Positions 13,952 through 24,338 of a stretch of DNA of 64,000 bases are shown piece by piece; the stretch's first letter is position 1; every line of letters starts with the position of its first letter. The DNA lies in the NCBI GenBank assembly GCA_008973525.1, contig WACJ01000375.1, positions 124,001-188,000 of the forward strand. Reading direction: 5' to 3'. The notes below the pieces were generated by a model, which worked only from the letters and a program-made list of their open reading frames with translations, had not been told where the DNA came from and searched no databases. The translations under genes and the position numbers were made by a program. This DNA comes from Stenopsyche tienmushanensis (Eukaryota > Arthropoda > Insecta > Trichoptera > Stenopsychidae).

Positions 13952-14081
13952 CATCGTGCGAATCGTACATGTAAATGATCTTCTTCCATCCGTAGTATCG
14001 CACCGTGTCTATAATGGCCTGATGATATTCAGGTCTCATGCTGATCGCATAATCCAGGAAACCCGACGATGGAGCCAGAAC
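13952..14081 (-). CDS. GluRI: AMPA-type ionotropic glutamate receptor, ATD exon
   Basis: A 130-bp internal exon of a host gene. On the minus strand it follows a good acceptor (a T-rich tract ending TTATTACAG, AG at 14083-14082) and ends at a donor GTTAGT (GT at 13951-13950). It opens in phase 0 and gives 43 residues plus one base, with segments VLAPSSGFLDYAISMRPEY and RYYGWKKIIYMYDSHDG. This matches the amino-terminal (LIVBP-like) domain of insect AMPA-type glutamate receptors, the GluRIA/GluRIB group, where the next residues usually continue LLRLQQIY. Such subunits form tetrameric cation channels at the cell surface, and the ATD guides assembly. It joins exactly to the exon at 26715-26842. 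A kainate-type paralogue is less likely. The symbol is a group name only. Confidence 0.88.
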
Positions 14082-14797
14082 CTGTAATAAAAAAACACAT
14101 CTCATAAAGTATACGGTGCCTGCGAAAAAAATCCATTAGTGGTTTTTTATGTGAGCCAAAAATATTGAATGTTAAGACCCTCTTAAGAATTAGAATCGTC
14201 TCGCAAAATATGATTCAGTTCAGTTTCTCTAGACAAACGTCTTTAAAAATATATTTTATTACTTCGTAAAAAGCATTATCTAAGCACTAAAACCTTTTAA
14301 TATCATTTTAACATGCAATAAGAATGAGCCACCAATTAGAGTTTTCGAGCACCATGTCACCTAGGGTACTTAGGCCACTAAAACCATTTTATTTAATGAG
14401 TAATGTTTTAGAACTGTTTGTGTTATTCATTTTTAAAATAAGGTAATATCACTGCCACACCCTGTCTTTTTTTAATATTTAAGAATAATTAAATTAAATT
14501 TTAATTGTGAAATAGAATTTCAGTATAAAAATTTGATATAACTCCTTTTATCTCTTGCTTAAGCAAATTTTGTTGATAAACCAATAAGATTAATGATTGC
14601 TATTGTTCAAATAAAATTTAATAGAAAGAAAATCATAGGCTCCATTTAAAAAAAAATAATTAAATCCAATATAATGTCGCTCTTACTGACTCTTAGGGTA
14701 TAACCATGAATGTTATTAAACTGAAGACGTTATGATTGAATCGTTAAATCAAACATAAATCTTAGCGAGCATCAAAGGATGCATCAGCAAGATATCC

Positions 14798-15723
14798 TTA
14801 AGGCGTCTTCTCACTTTAGGCGCCTCAAAAATAGGCTATTTTCACGATTTTTTTTCGAGGATTTTCGCTAAAAATTATGAGATAAAATGGATCTTATGTT
14901 ATAAACACATCTTTCAAGTAAATGAAAAAAAAAAAAATTTTTTTTGAACAATTATTATAATAAAACAGTAGCATCGAAAAACCCGTGTAGAAATGTTATG
15001 TTCGTGGCTTGTTGATGGTATCTCCGAGATGGGTCATTTGAAACAAAAAAATTAAACAATTTTAGATTCAGTATATCAATGGCTATAGCGCATATCATCA
15101 GATTTTTGATATTTACGAAAATAACAAAATAGCGCACGTTTTACGAAAAAGTAAAAAAAAACGCGTTTTTTTTTGCAGTTTTTTGTAAAAAAAAATTACT
15201 TAAAATCAAAGTTTCAAAAATCTGATGATATGCGCTATAGCCATAGCTATGAAGAATATGTCATTCAAATTTCATGACAATCGGCCAAATAGTTTCCGAA
15301 ATTTCATCAACAAGCCACCGAAAAACCTTGTTTTGAGATAAACGCGCTTAAAGTTTTGGTTGCAGAAAAATTGCCCAGAGACAGCTGTTGAAACACTCGT
15401 TGTTATTTTGGGTATTTCTTCCGAAGATCTTCATAAGTCGGTTTCAAAACCTGGTGAATATCCTTAGCTAGAGCAGAAGGATGTTTAAAAGTTTCTATCT
15501 GATTGTTTTTCACCACTTTCTTGTACTTGCACCATGAGTCTGAACAATACGTATGCAGCCGAGTGCTCTCAGGTAGTCACCTAACGGTCGCCCAAAAATG
15601 TAGTTAGACTCGTCCGATCTTTATGAAATTTCGATATAACATTTTTGAAGATATGTACTTTCAAAATTTAAATTAAAATAAAAATCGATTTTTTTAAATT
15701 TGTAAAGTGAGAAGACGCCTTAA
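14798..15723. mobile_element. TTAA-flanked DNA transposon, copy 2 (complete)
   Basis: The 918-bp element (14802-15719) has termini GGCGTCTTCTCACTTTA and its inverse, flanked by TTAA at 14798-14801 and 15720-15723. The complete copy at 30590-31499 and the half copy at 8532-8898 share these ends. The centre is a foldback: 29 bp at 15081-15109 is the exact inverse of 15214-15242, with further imperfect pairing outside (15004-15030 with 15292-15318). It carries a 56-codon transposase fragment at 15403-15570. A TTAA duplication is usual for piggyBac, but the coding remnant is Mutator-like, so the superfamily is open. Confidence 0.88.
15403..15570 (-). pseudogene. Mutator-like transposase fragment within the TTAA element
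   Basis: An open stretch of 55 codons before a stop reads YCSDSWCKYKKVV at its start and VLKPTYEDLRKKYPK at its end. The DSWCKY motif followed some 25 residues later by LKP.Y.DL is typical of the Mutator-like transposase family of arthropods, upstream of the CLHG.TQN.NESFN motif. That downstream part is absent here. The homologous piece in the copy at 30759-30896 begins at DSWCKY and ends at the same stop. A transposase this short is inactive. The element is likely moved in trans, which is inference. Confidence 0.75.
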
Positions 15724-16826
15724 GTCTCATTGATATCAATTTAAGGCAGTATAGATCACTGTACTGAATATATGGCTACAATTTTAGACTTTTAAAAAAA
15801 ATGGTGGTCAACCTCCCATATAATTTTCTGCCCTAAAAAATGAATACGTGTTTTTAATTTAAAAAAATGGTTTTACAGGTCGCTACCATCGGTCGAAGTT
15901 TCAGAAAAAAAAGTTGTATGGGCACTTTACTATGAATTCGGTTTATTGATTATGTTATGTTTTCCTTTTGAATATCAGTTTAAACTGATGAAAAAGGAAG
16001 AGAAAATGGTGAAAATTATATGTATTTTCACAGTAATAATATGGATAGATAGTTAGCTAACCTTGGTTGCTATGGTTCAGAATCATCTTCTTCATGTAAG
16101 TATTAATAAATTAAATAAAGAAGAAATCTGGGGTTTCCGTAAATTTCTTGGGCTTGCGATGAGAAATAAGTCTAGTAAAATAGTCCATATAAGTAGGAAA
16201 AAGCCTTACATCGAATTCGTTTCTTGTTCCCAACGCTAAGTTATAATTAACAATTAATAAAATCTTTTAGGGGGGGAAACCACATTAGGAGGCAGGTTTT
16301 TTAGCGTTTTTTTTAACAGGGAATGAATAATTAGAATATATTTAAACTTTCTTTTTTTCTAATATTTTGAAATACAATTGATTTTTTTTTGATAAGTTAT
16401 AAGGTGCTTCCCATGGAAGGTCGCCAATAGAGTTTACTGCTTTCGTACAATGTGTTAATCACAATATTGAATTGAACTCAATATAAAATTTGAATATTAT
16501 TAAAAATATAATTTCTAAAGAGGTGAACCAAGCTTTGACTAAAAAAAGAAAAGAAAATTATGTTTGAAAAGTATTTAAACAGAATAGTACTTCTTTTTAA
16601 CTATTTTTTGCACCTTTCTTACAATAATAAAAATTAAACAATAAAATTATCCCAAAACTAGGTTAGCATAGATCGTAATTAAATAAAAAATATTAATATG
16701 AATTAAAAAAAATAGTTTATAACTTTTGAGCTAGAGTGTACCAAAGTTGAAAAAAAGTGATTTCGAGAAAAACTCATTTGAAAAAATAATTTAAGGCAGT
16801 AATAAATGGTATAAACAGCCTAGCAG

Positions 16827-17335
16827 TTAATCAGTTATTTTAGCACCATATAGCAACCCTTCACTTTCTTCATACGCATAATTTTGAGCTTGCATCTCTT
16901 CTTTTCGAACTTTCCGAGCTTCATTCATCTCCACTACGCTGCTTCTATTCTGTCGTTTGACGCGCCACTCGTCCATTTGCTGTACATGATTAAAGCTCTG
17001 TGAGCCAACAACTACTTTTAGTTCGTCCATAATCATTACAAGTGCTGAATTTCCTTCATTGGATAAGGCAAAAGCCAAAAATGCCTCGACTTCGATTACT
17101 TTTAAGCCAGAATGTAGGTGATTTGGAGCCAATACGGTCGGGTTGAAACTTTCGTTTGCATTCTGTGTGTGATCACCTAAACATCTCTTAGTAATTCAGT
17201 ACTCAGTAATTCATTTTTTGACAAACATTCATATATCGAAAGAATTGCTTTTTGAAGGTCGGGGTGTAGGGTTCAGGCTTCAGGTTCCATTCCAAGAGCT
17301 TTAGCTTTCTGCCACTTGCACTAGCTGCTATCTCT
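16827..17335 (-). pseudogene. Broken Mutator-like transposase, C-terminal part
   Basis: Minus-strand frames read in order: CKWQKAKALGMEPEA just after a stop where the family has the Trp of DSWC; HPDLQKAILSIYECLSKNEL; then after a frameshift RCLGDHTQNANESFN; and to the end GLKVIEVEAFLAFALSNEG, a basic helix and EEEGLLYG-like EESEGLLYGAKITD before a stop at 16827. The order and spacing fit the C-terminal third of Mutator-like transposases (CLHG.TQN.NESFN, then GLK..E, then FNEG). At least two stops and one frameshift break it. It lies 1.1 kb from the TTAA element copy 2 but shows no element termini of its own. Upstream (N-terminal) sequence past 17335 is not recognisable. Confidence 0.75.
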
Positions 17336-18334
17336 TTCTGGTGAGTTGTTTTTATTGTAAGGTTCTTTAGCCATACCATTTTCTGATGTCCATGTAATTG
17401 CAGAATAAGTCGTTGGGCGTTACAATCTTTGATTACTATTTCTATGAGCTCTTAGTAAAATTATTGCGAAATTAAATTGTAATTATAGAAGTAATATGAA
17501 AACTCATTAGTATCGAAATTGTTTTATGAAAAATCTAATGTTTCTAATGAATTTATAAACTAAAAAATAATTTCAATCACGTGTCTAATTGCGAAAAAAT
17601 AATAAAAATTAAAACTTTTTATTAAAATAAATAAAAAAATATGTCCTATAAGAGATTTTCTATAAGAATATTTCATTCAAAAGTGCATTTTCTCAGAAAT
17701 ATGTAACGAAATATTTATGGCTCAAAGCAGCTAGTATTCATATACGATAGCTTCTATTATGAAAAGAAAATGCTTTGCAATACGTCAGATGTTTTTGTTC
17801 GCGCAAAAAATCCGTTCCTTATAATTTTTCAATATGGAATTCAAATTTGATTTCTTCGAATTCTTGAATAACATATTCCCTGATGGATAGATTACATAAA
17901 ACCGTTAGCTTTGCCTTTGGGATTTTCTGAAAAGTGAGGTGTGCTCCATATCTTTGCACGATATCATGAACATTTACAGAATATTTGATGCAGTACGAAG
18001 TATGTCTCTGAAGATGTTGAACAACCCTCACTTGACAAAAAATTCAGCATTTTTACCCAAGAAAAATCTTTCACATCATCCCTACTGAATAGGCACTTTC
18101 TAAGCATTTTCTGCCTTTCATAAATTAATAATACATTCAAATACTTTCAGCCGATTTACGATAAAAAATTGCCTCAAGATAATATTGAGCATCTCAAAAT
18201 TAAATTAGGTTTTATCTATTTTTATATTGCTGCTATAATTTATTTTGCATTCGGTAAATCCCTTTTTATGTAATTTTCCACGAGGATGAAATCATTATAG
18301 AATTTTATATTAGTCATGCAAATATGTTTATTAG

Positions 18335-18560
18335 ACGAGGGACACTATGCGGGAGGGAGGGACTTGGGATTAAATATTTATGTCGGGGATAACCATTCCC
18401 AGCCCCCTTCGAATTTAACGGGTCATTAATGCTGACCGCTTTTCGGGACCCTTCGCCGAAGTCTTTCGTCCGCATTAATCAGTAAGATTTCACAGCAAGA
18501 AAATATAAAGAGGGTAAAATGGTGAATCCCTAGAAAAAGGTGAAGGGCTTGTATTCGTGT
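18335..18560. promoter_or_regulatory. Less AT-rich intronic island, candidate non-coding regulatory DNA
   Basis: Against very AT-rich flanks this block contains G/C-rich runs (GGGAGGGAGGGACTTGGG, CCCAGCCCCCTTCG), homeodomain-like TAAT sites in GGTCATTAATGC and CGCATTAATC, and no open frame or repeat partner in the window. Islands of this kind in long introns of neural genes are often conserved enhancers, but only cross-species comparison could show it. This is inference with low confidence. Confidence 0.2.
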
Positions 18561-19039
18561 ACGTTCGGTCCGAAAGCCAAACCGCAAATTTTGGCATGAT
18601 ATCAAGATACTAATTGCGATTTTGGCTCTATTTAATTAGTGTCCAATTAAAGATGTAACACGAATGCTAATTATATGAAAAAATACTCTTACTGCTGCAT
18701 TGTTGTTTTAGTTGGTTAAATGAAATTGCGGATAATGTCTATGTTTTGTTAGATTGAAAAATATGAACAATCATTGAATAACCTGTTACACGGGAAAGCT
18801 CCTTTTCAATAACGCAACATTTTCGTTAGGACGTATATGTACATCTCCTCCAACCCGCCCCTCCGTCTTTTGTGTATATGGTTAATATCAGTAATGTTAT
18901 ATTCCATTTATTTCAAAAATGTTTTGAATATCCAATAGTTCATAAAACTCTTTGACGGAAAAAAATACTAATCATTATAAAAAGCTCCTAGCTAAAAACC
19001 CTTTTGTAATTAATCAAAATTGGTAAAATTTCTAAATTT

Positions 19040-20195
19040 TAAAACTATCATTAGAAACTTTCTTAGTTTAAAGAATTTCGAAGTTGAAAATTCTCATTCG
19101 TTTGCACATTTAATGTGTCTTTGGAGGCTTAGAAGTAATTTTCTTTAAACTAATTGCATCAAATAATGATTTATTTAAATTAAAAATACATTGCAAAATA
19201 TAAAGCAGATATGTTGTGCTATTACAACTACAGTATAAAAAGTTATGATAATTTAAAGGTGAAATTTTGGGTATTTTTTCAAAATGTTGAAAAATAATTA
19301 TATTTCGACAACGCTAAAACTTAGAATATGGGGCCTGTATATAAAGCGTAGCAAATAGGGATTCCAATCCGGATATTCGGATATTCGATATCCGGATATA
19401 TTCGGGCATTTTGAAACTATTCCATATTCGAATATTTGGGGAAATATCCGAATAGTATTCGTAATGATGCCGTGCAAGCTGTTTATGAGAAGGATTTCGC
19501 AAAGAAGTAATGATACTCGGCTAAATGAATCACTCCAAAACGTTATCATGGTTCCATTCCAATTCGGCAATTCATTTAGCTTAGTAACCGTAATGACGTG
19601 TTTACAAAACAATGCAAAACATCGAACTTTCTGGAAATATGATTAACATTCCCAAGTGACGATAAGGACAGTTTCCAATCAAAGTAACGACGTATTTTGA
19701 AAGCAAGGCAAATGATCGAACGCTCTGTAAACATTCCTTCAGGTGATAAGAGCAGCGTTCACATCGTAATTAGCTTGAATTTCATATCAATTGGGCAATG
19801 AAATCGTCTTCCAGAAAGAATGCTGCATGAGAAGGGGAGCATTAAGCCGAGTATAAAAGAGGTACGTGTTACCATACGAAGCATTTTCTCCATCTTCATC
19901 TAGAGTATCAGAGCCGGAGGGATTGAAGAGGAAGAGAGCCAAAGATAAGATTGGACCCCGATATTCGGCTAGGGCTTGCCCTAGCCGAATTTTAGCTCGT
20001 TTTTAATGGTAATGTTTTGTTATTTTCATACTTCAAAAACTATTCGGATATCCGAATATATCCGAATAGCGCCAATTTTACTATTCGATATTCGAATAGC
20101 TGATAATGACAAATAATTGTAATCCCTAGTAGCAAAAAACTCCCTTTACTCCCAAAAAAAATTTTTGTCGGTCCATATGCAAAAGACCTGTTGAT
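19040..20195 (+). repeat. Unclassified interspersed repeat, copy interrupted by a hAT-type element
   Basis: The sequence at 19040-19355 and 20137-20195 together aligns with the uninterrupted copy at 49945-50245. Shared landmarks are CATTCGTT, the GGTGAAAT(A/T)TTGGGTATTTTTTC block, a GG(A/G)GCCT(A/G)T site, and a final part near GGT(C/T)CAT. A third short piece is at 12561-12660. It is non-coding and its class is unknown. Confidence 0.7.
19356..20128. mobile_element. Non-autonomous hAT-type element, 773 bp
   Basis: Ends TAGGGATT and AATCCCTA are inverted, flanked by perfect 8-bp duplications GTAGCAAA at 19348-19355 and 20129-20136. Both ends carry arrays of CCGGATATTCGGATA / TATCCGAATAT, which pair with each other. 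An 8-bp duplication indicates hAT. No transposase domain is visible. Internally there is a TATA-like GAGTATAAAAGAGG at about 19853 and a perfect hairpin, ATTCGGCTAGGGC, two T, then its complement, at about 19963-19990. It sits inside a copy of another repeat, and the empty site is visible at 49945-50245. Confidence 0.85.
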
Positions 20196-22813
20196 CATTC
20201 TTCAAGTCTAAGTGATACATAAAGCATAATTATACAGATACACAAATTATTGATATGTTTTATATGAAAAGTTTTGTAAAATTCAGCAAATATATCCAGA
20301 AAATATTCGTAAATCATAAATGTGTATGTCACCGTTCTTTAGGGCCATAAATATTCGCTGGTGTTCCTTAGTAATTCATTGTTAAGGAATGCTATTGCTC
20401 TTCAGTAATGCTGCTCCGAATCCTTTACATGGTTGTTTACAACAATATCAATAAATCTCGTTTGGAAAGACGAAGTCAAAATGAATGGTTAGAAAATGAA
20501 TTAACAAAACATTATTTGCACTTGAATATGAAAATAATACAGTGAAATAACAGGTGTAGAACAGGGTTTCCCGTTTTACTTAATTGGGCACAACCAACGT
20601 AACATAATTTGTCTAATGAATGCCTTGTCACTGAGTAGTAAACAAATATTCCCTACTGTATTTAATGTGTCAGTTATTTCAAATTATGAGAAGATGTGTA
20701 AATTTAGGATAAATTAAATATAACTTATCCTAAAGAACCCTTGTAACATCACATTTCTAAAGCAAATATTATGCCGGAATCCTAATGTCACGGACTTGTG
20801 CCACGATAAAAAAGCGACCCCGGAAAGGTAATTCAAATTAGTGTCACTAATTAACGGCCCATGTTCAGGACCAAAATCAACAGCAAATTAGTCAAATTTG
20901 CAAAGTCCATGTTTTCATAAAAAATAAGCTGTTATAATACGTCTCTGGGTATTCTGAAAAGTTTTAATAATTAAATATTTTGTAGCGGTCGCAGGTTGAA
21001 ATTAAATGAAATTTGTAATGAAATGACGCATTTATTAATTAGATGTCTTTAATTTAAACATTATAACTAGAGAGTAAAGTGTATCAAACAGCCTAGAGAT
21101 GATTTATACTCGAGATTTTGTGATTTTAAATGTGCCTAATATTATATATTATACATATTATATATTATACGCTTGCTCCAAGTGTTTTTAGGTAATAGCA
21201 ATAGCTGGGGTCGATAGATTCGTAGAAAAATTCAGAAGGAGTAAATGAAAGATCAATGTTTTTTAAACATAATACAGTGGGATGGCACTCATTCAAAAGA
21301 AACAGTCCTAACTTTTTTATCATGTAAGACGAGTGGTGGATGAGAGAGGGGCATATTCGCCTTAGAGGCGTACTTTTTGTGTTATTCATTTTTAAAATAA
21401 TTTAGTTACCGTACCCTGTATCCGGTATAACGGGTTATCATTTTATTTAAGCCCTATCAAGATCATCATGTAAATGCTTTTAATATTGAGCTATGACAAA
21501 TTACACCTAGATTTATGTTAATTAATTATTTTGGTACATTTGAGGAATTACGGTAGTAATACAATCAGTAAATTGATATCGTAGCTATTTAACATTAGAC
21601 TAAATACAACGAATAAATGCTATCAAAATATTAATAATAATTTTAGCGAAATACCATTTAAAAAAAAATTCTTCTTAATTAATGGGAACTATTTTTGGGG
21701 CAATGGCTGGATAATCTTGAATTGTAGAGATCTCAAAAAGTCGATTTTTATTTATATTATGGATCGGGATTTAAAAATTTATATACACTAATAACAACTT
21801 AGACTATGAACAAATTAAATGTATAAATATTTGGCATCATGATTTGATATCAGAATTTTGTTAAAAAATGAAATCCAATGCTCTTTTGGTACAATATTAT
21901 CTAAATTATTTAATGGCATTAAAAACACCCATTCTAGCATTCTTTATAGCCTAGATTCGTACCGAAAAAAATGTCCGTAAAGCGAAAAACCGTATAACGG
22001 AGAAGCTGAAACTAAACAGAAGGCCGCTAACAGTACAGCAGTATTTTTGGACGTATAATGAAACATTGTGGGCCGTAAATCAAAATAGTGCCGTAATTAA
22101 AAATAGTCGTTATAGCAAAATTGGGTTGGATATCGATGTATAGGTGTATTATCATTTCAGGGATTTTTATAGTCCCGTCATGATGCCAATACGCTATAAG
22201 ATTTGTCCCACCGAAACTGCCCAGATTTTCATTTTCATGAGTGTTTACACATTAATTTCCATGTTTGTACATTAAATAAAACGAGAATCACTTACGAGGC
22301 CAAATTGGTAATGTTTATACAGGCTAATATGGGTCAGGATTTATATGAATGTGGCAGAGAAACAAATATTATTTATTTAGACTCTACACTTAAATAAGTA
22401 TCAAATGCGAGGGATGTTATTCAACATTATTAGCGGATGTTTGTTTTCGTTTTTAGTTTTGCAGAGAGCCCCGAATAATTTATCCAGGTCATATTTGTTT
22501 CGATAGGTTCTGGAAAATAAACGTCGCCGGAATTGGAAACCTTTTGTTTCGACACAATGGAAGGCTTTAGTGGGTTAAATAATTGATATTGTATTATAAA
22601 TATTATTTACGTAAAATTTATCAGAAACTAATAATTTTGTAGATATTTTAGGTGGATAAATAATGTTTAGCATGAAGTTGTAAAAAGTCTTTATTGATTA
22701 TTTTGAAGATTTTTTACAGGCATTAAAATGTGATTTTTAATCATTTGCTTGTATGGTAAAATCGTATTCATATCGTAAAAATATGGGCAAAATTTTAAAC
22801 TATGAAATAAATC

Positions 22814-23345
22814 GTCACCGTCATCATCATTATAGCCCAGCCACAGAGTCCAATGCAGGACCAGAATCTTTTCAATGTCCATTCACAGGAAGGGGTAACA
22901 TTAATTTTGTCCTCATCATATATTCATCTCCTCATTCACTCGATATTGAAGATAGCATGACATTTGAGTTTCATCTGGAATGCTATCCTAGGCAGCCACC
23001 CGGACAAACGTATTAAAGGGCACTTTCGCGATCATTTCAATAGGGAGTGTGGGGGTTTATAGCAGACAGTGAAAAACTATTAAAAACGATCTGGTTGATT
23101 TTACTGGGAGGGCTTTCCGGAGTACAAAGAGTCCAGTTCCTTATTTCCTCGTAAGGGCTTTGCCGGGCTTGGTTGAAATTGTACATCACGTATCGCATAC
23201 GTGTATCTCGAATTCGCTCATACACCAACTGAAGATATCGCTTCGTCCACATGCAACTTATTCAAGTGAATTCGGGGTTGGGTGGTTTCCTATTTCAGGT
23301 TGACCCTCTCAATTCGACGATTTCAAAGCGATATGTAAGGCAACG
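22814..23345 (-). mobile_element. Retroposon with (ATG)n tail, copy 1
   Basis: It shares about 530 bp with the copy at 25222-25793 (plus) and the shorter copy at 43741-44100 (minus). All three end at the same point in a run of ATG/CAT triplets (here CGTCATCATCAT at the left end) but have different opposite ends. A fixed 3' tail of short repeats with variable 5' ends is the hallmark of LINE or SINE retroposition. Landmarks are the segments reading CTCATTCACTCGATATTGAA and GGAGTACAAAGAGTCCAGT. No RT was seen, and codon comparison of the copies does not favour coding. The upstream end may extend to about 23500. Confidence 0.75.
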
Positions 23346-24338
23346 GAAGATAATGTTGTTATCGTTGCAAGGTGGAATTCTCCGTTTGTTTCTTTTCGAT
23401 GCTTGTTGGTCCTCTTGTTCTTGTTCTGTTCTTTTAGTTTTGCTGGCTCTGAACCGGTCAAAATACATACGTTATACACTATGTGAGAGATAGTGATTGA
23501 CAAGTAAGCTGAGGAGTAGATGAAAATAGTACCGGTTAGCAGATGAAATAAGTTAGTATAGCCGCATTATAGATGTCTCATATTGCAAATGCGATAAATG
23601 AAAATTAAGGATCATTACGATTACGGATTTCCCGTGGTGCAAAGAGCGCCGAGATGCTTTTATTTGGGTGTCCAAAGAAGACTCAACGGGATAATAAAGC
23701 ACTATTTATATTTTTAAAAGAATCACTTCACTTCGAAACACATTTTATATTTGAGATTTTTAAAATTGATTAATTTAAGTGACAAATACGGTGGAGCTAT
23801 AAAATGTTCTCGTATTTACTAATACGGATATATGTTAATTGGTGCACATTGGCGATGATTGGTATTTAAATTTAATTAACTAGATTTAAATTTAACATAT
23901 TTTATAAATCCATTATTGAAATTATAATATGGATACAATGTTTATAATAATGGATGTGCTGTGCTACAAATATGATTTATAAGGATTGATTTACTATACA
24001 TTTATTTACTATATATTTTAATAATTTGCGAAAGATTAAGTTTACAGAGTTATAATTATTATAATGTATTATTTAAAATATTTTTCTTAAAATGTAACTG
24101 TTTATAATAAAAACGATCATTCATCACTTATATTTCGATTTTCTATCCTATTTTTATAAAGATAATGACGAAACATTTTAGTTCAACTTCTGTGTTATTT
24201 TATTTGTTAAAGTATTTATTAAAGTACCTAGAAATATTTTTGAGATTATTAACTATCCAAAAATTACTTGAATCTTATTAATTGCAGTGTATTTTATATT
24301 TTAAAAATAAAAGTAATGTAATTAAATTCGGTTGTCGG

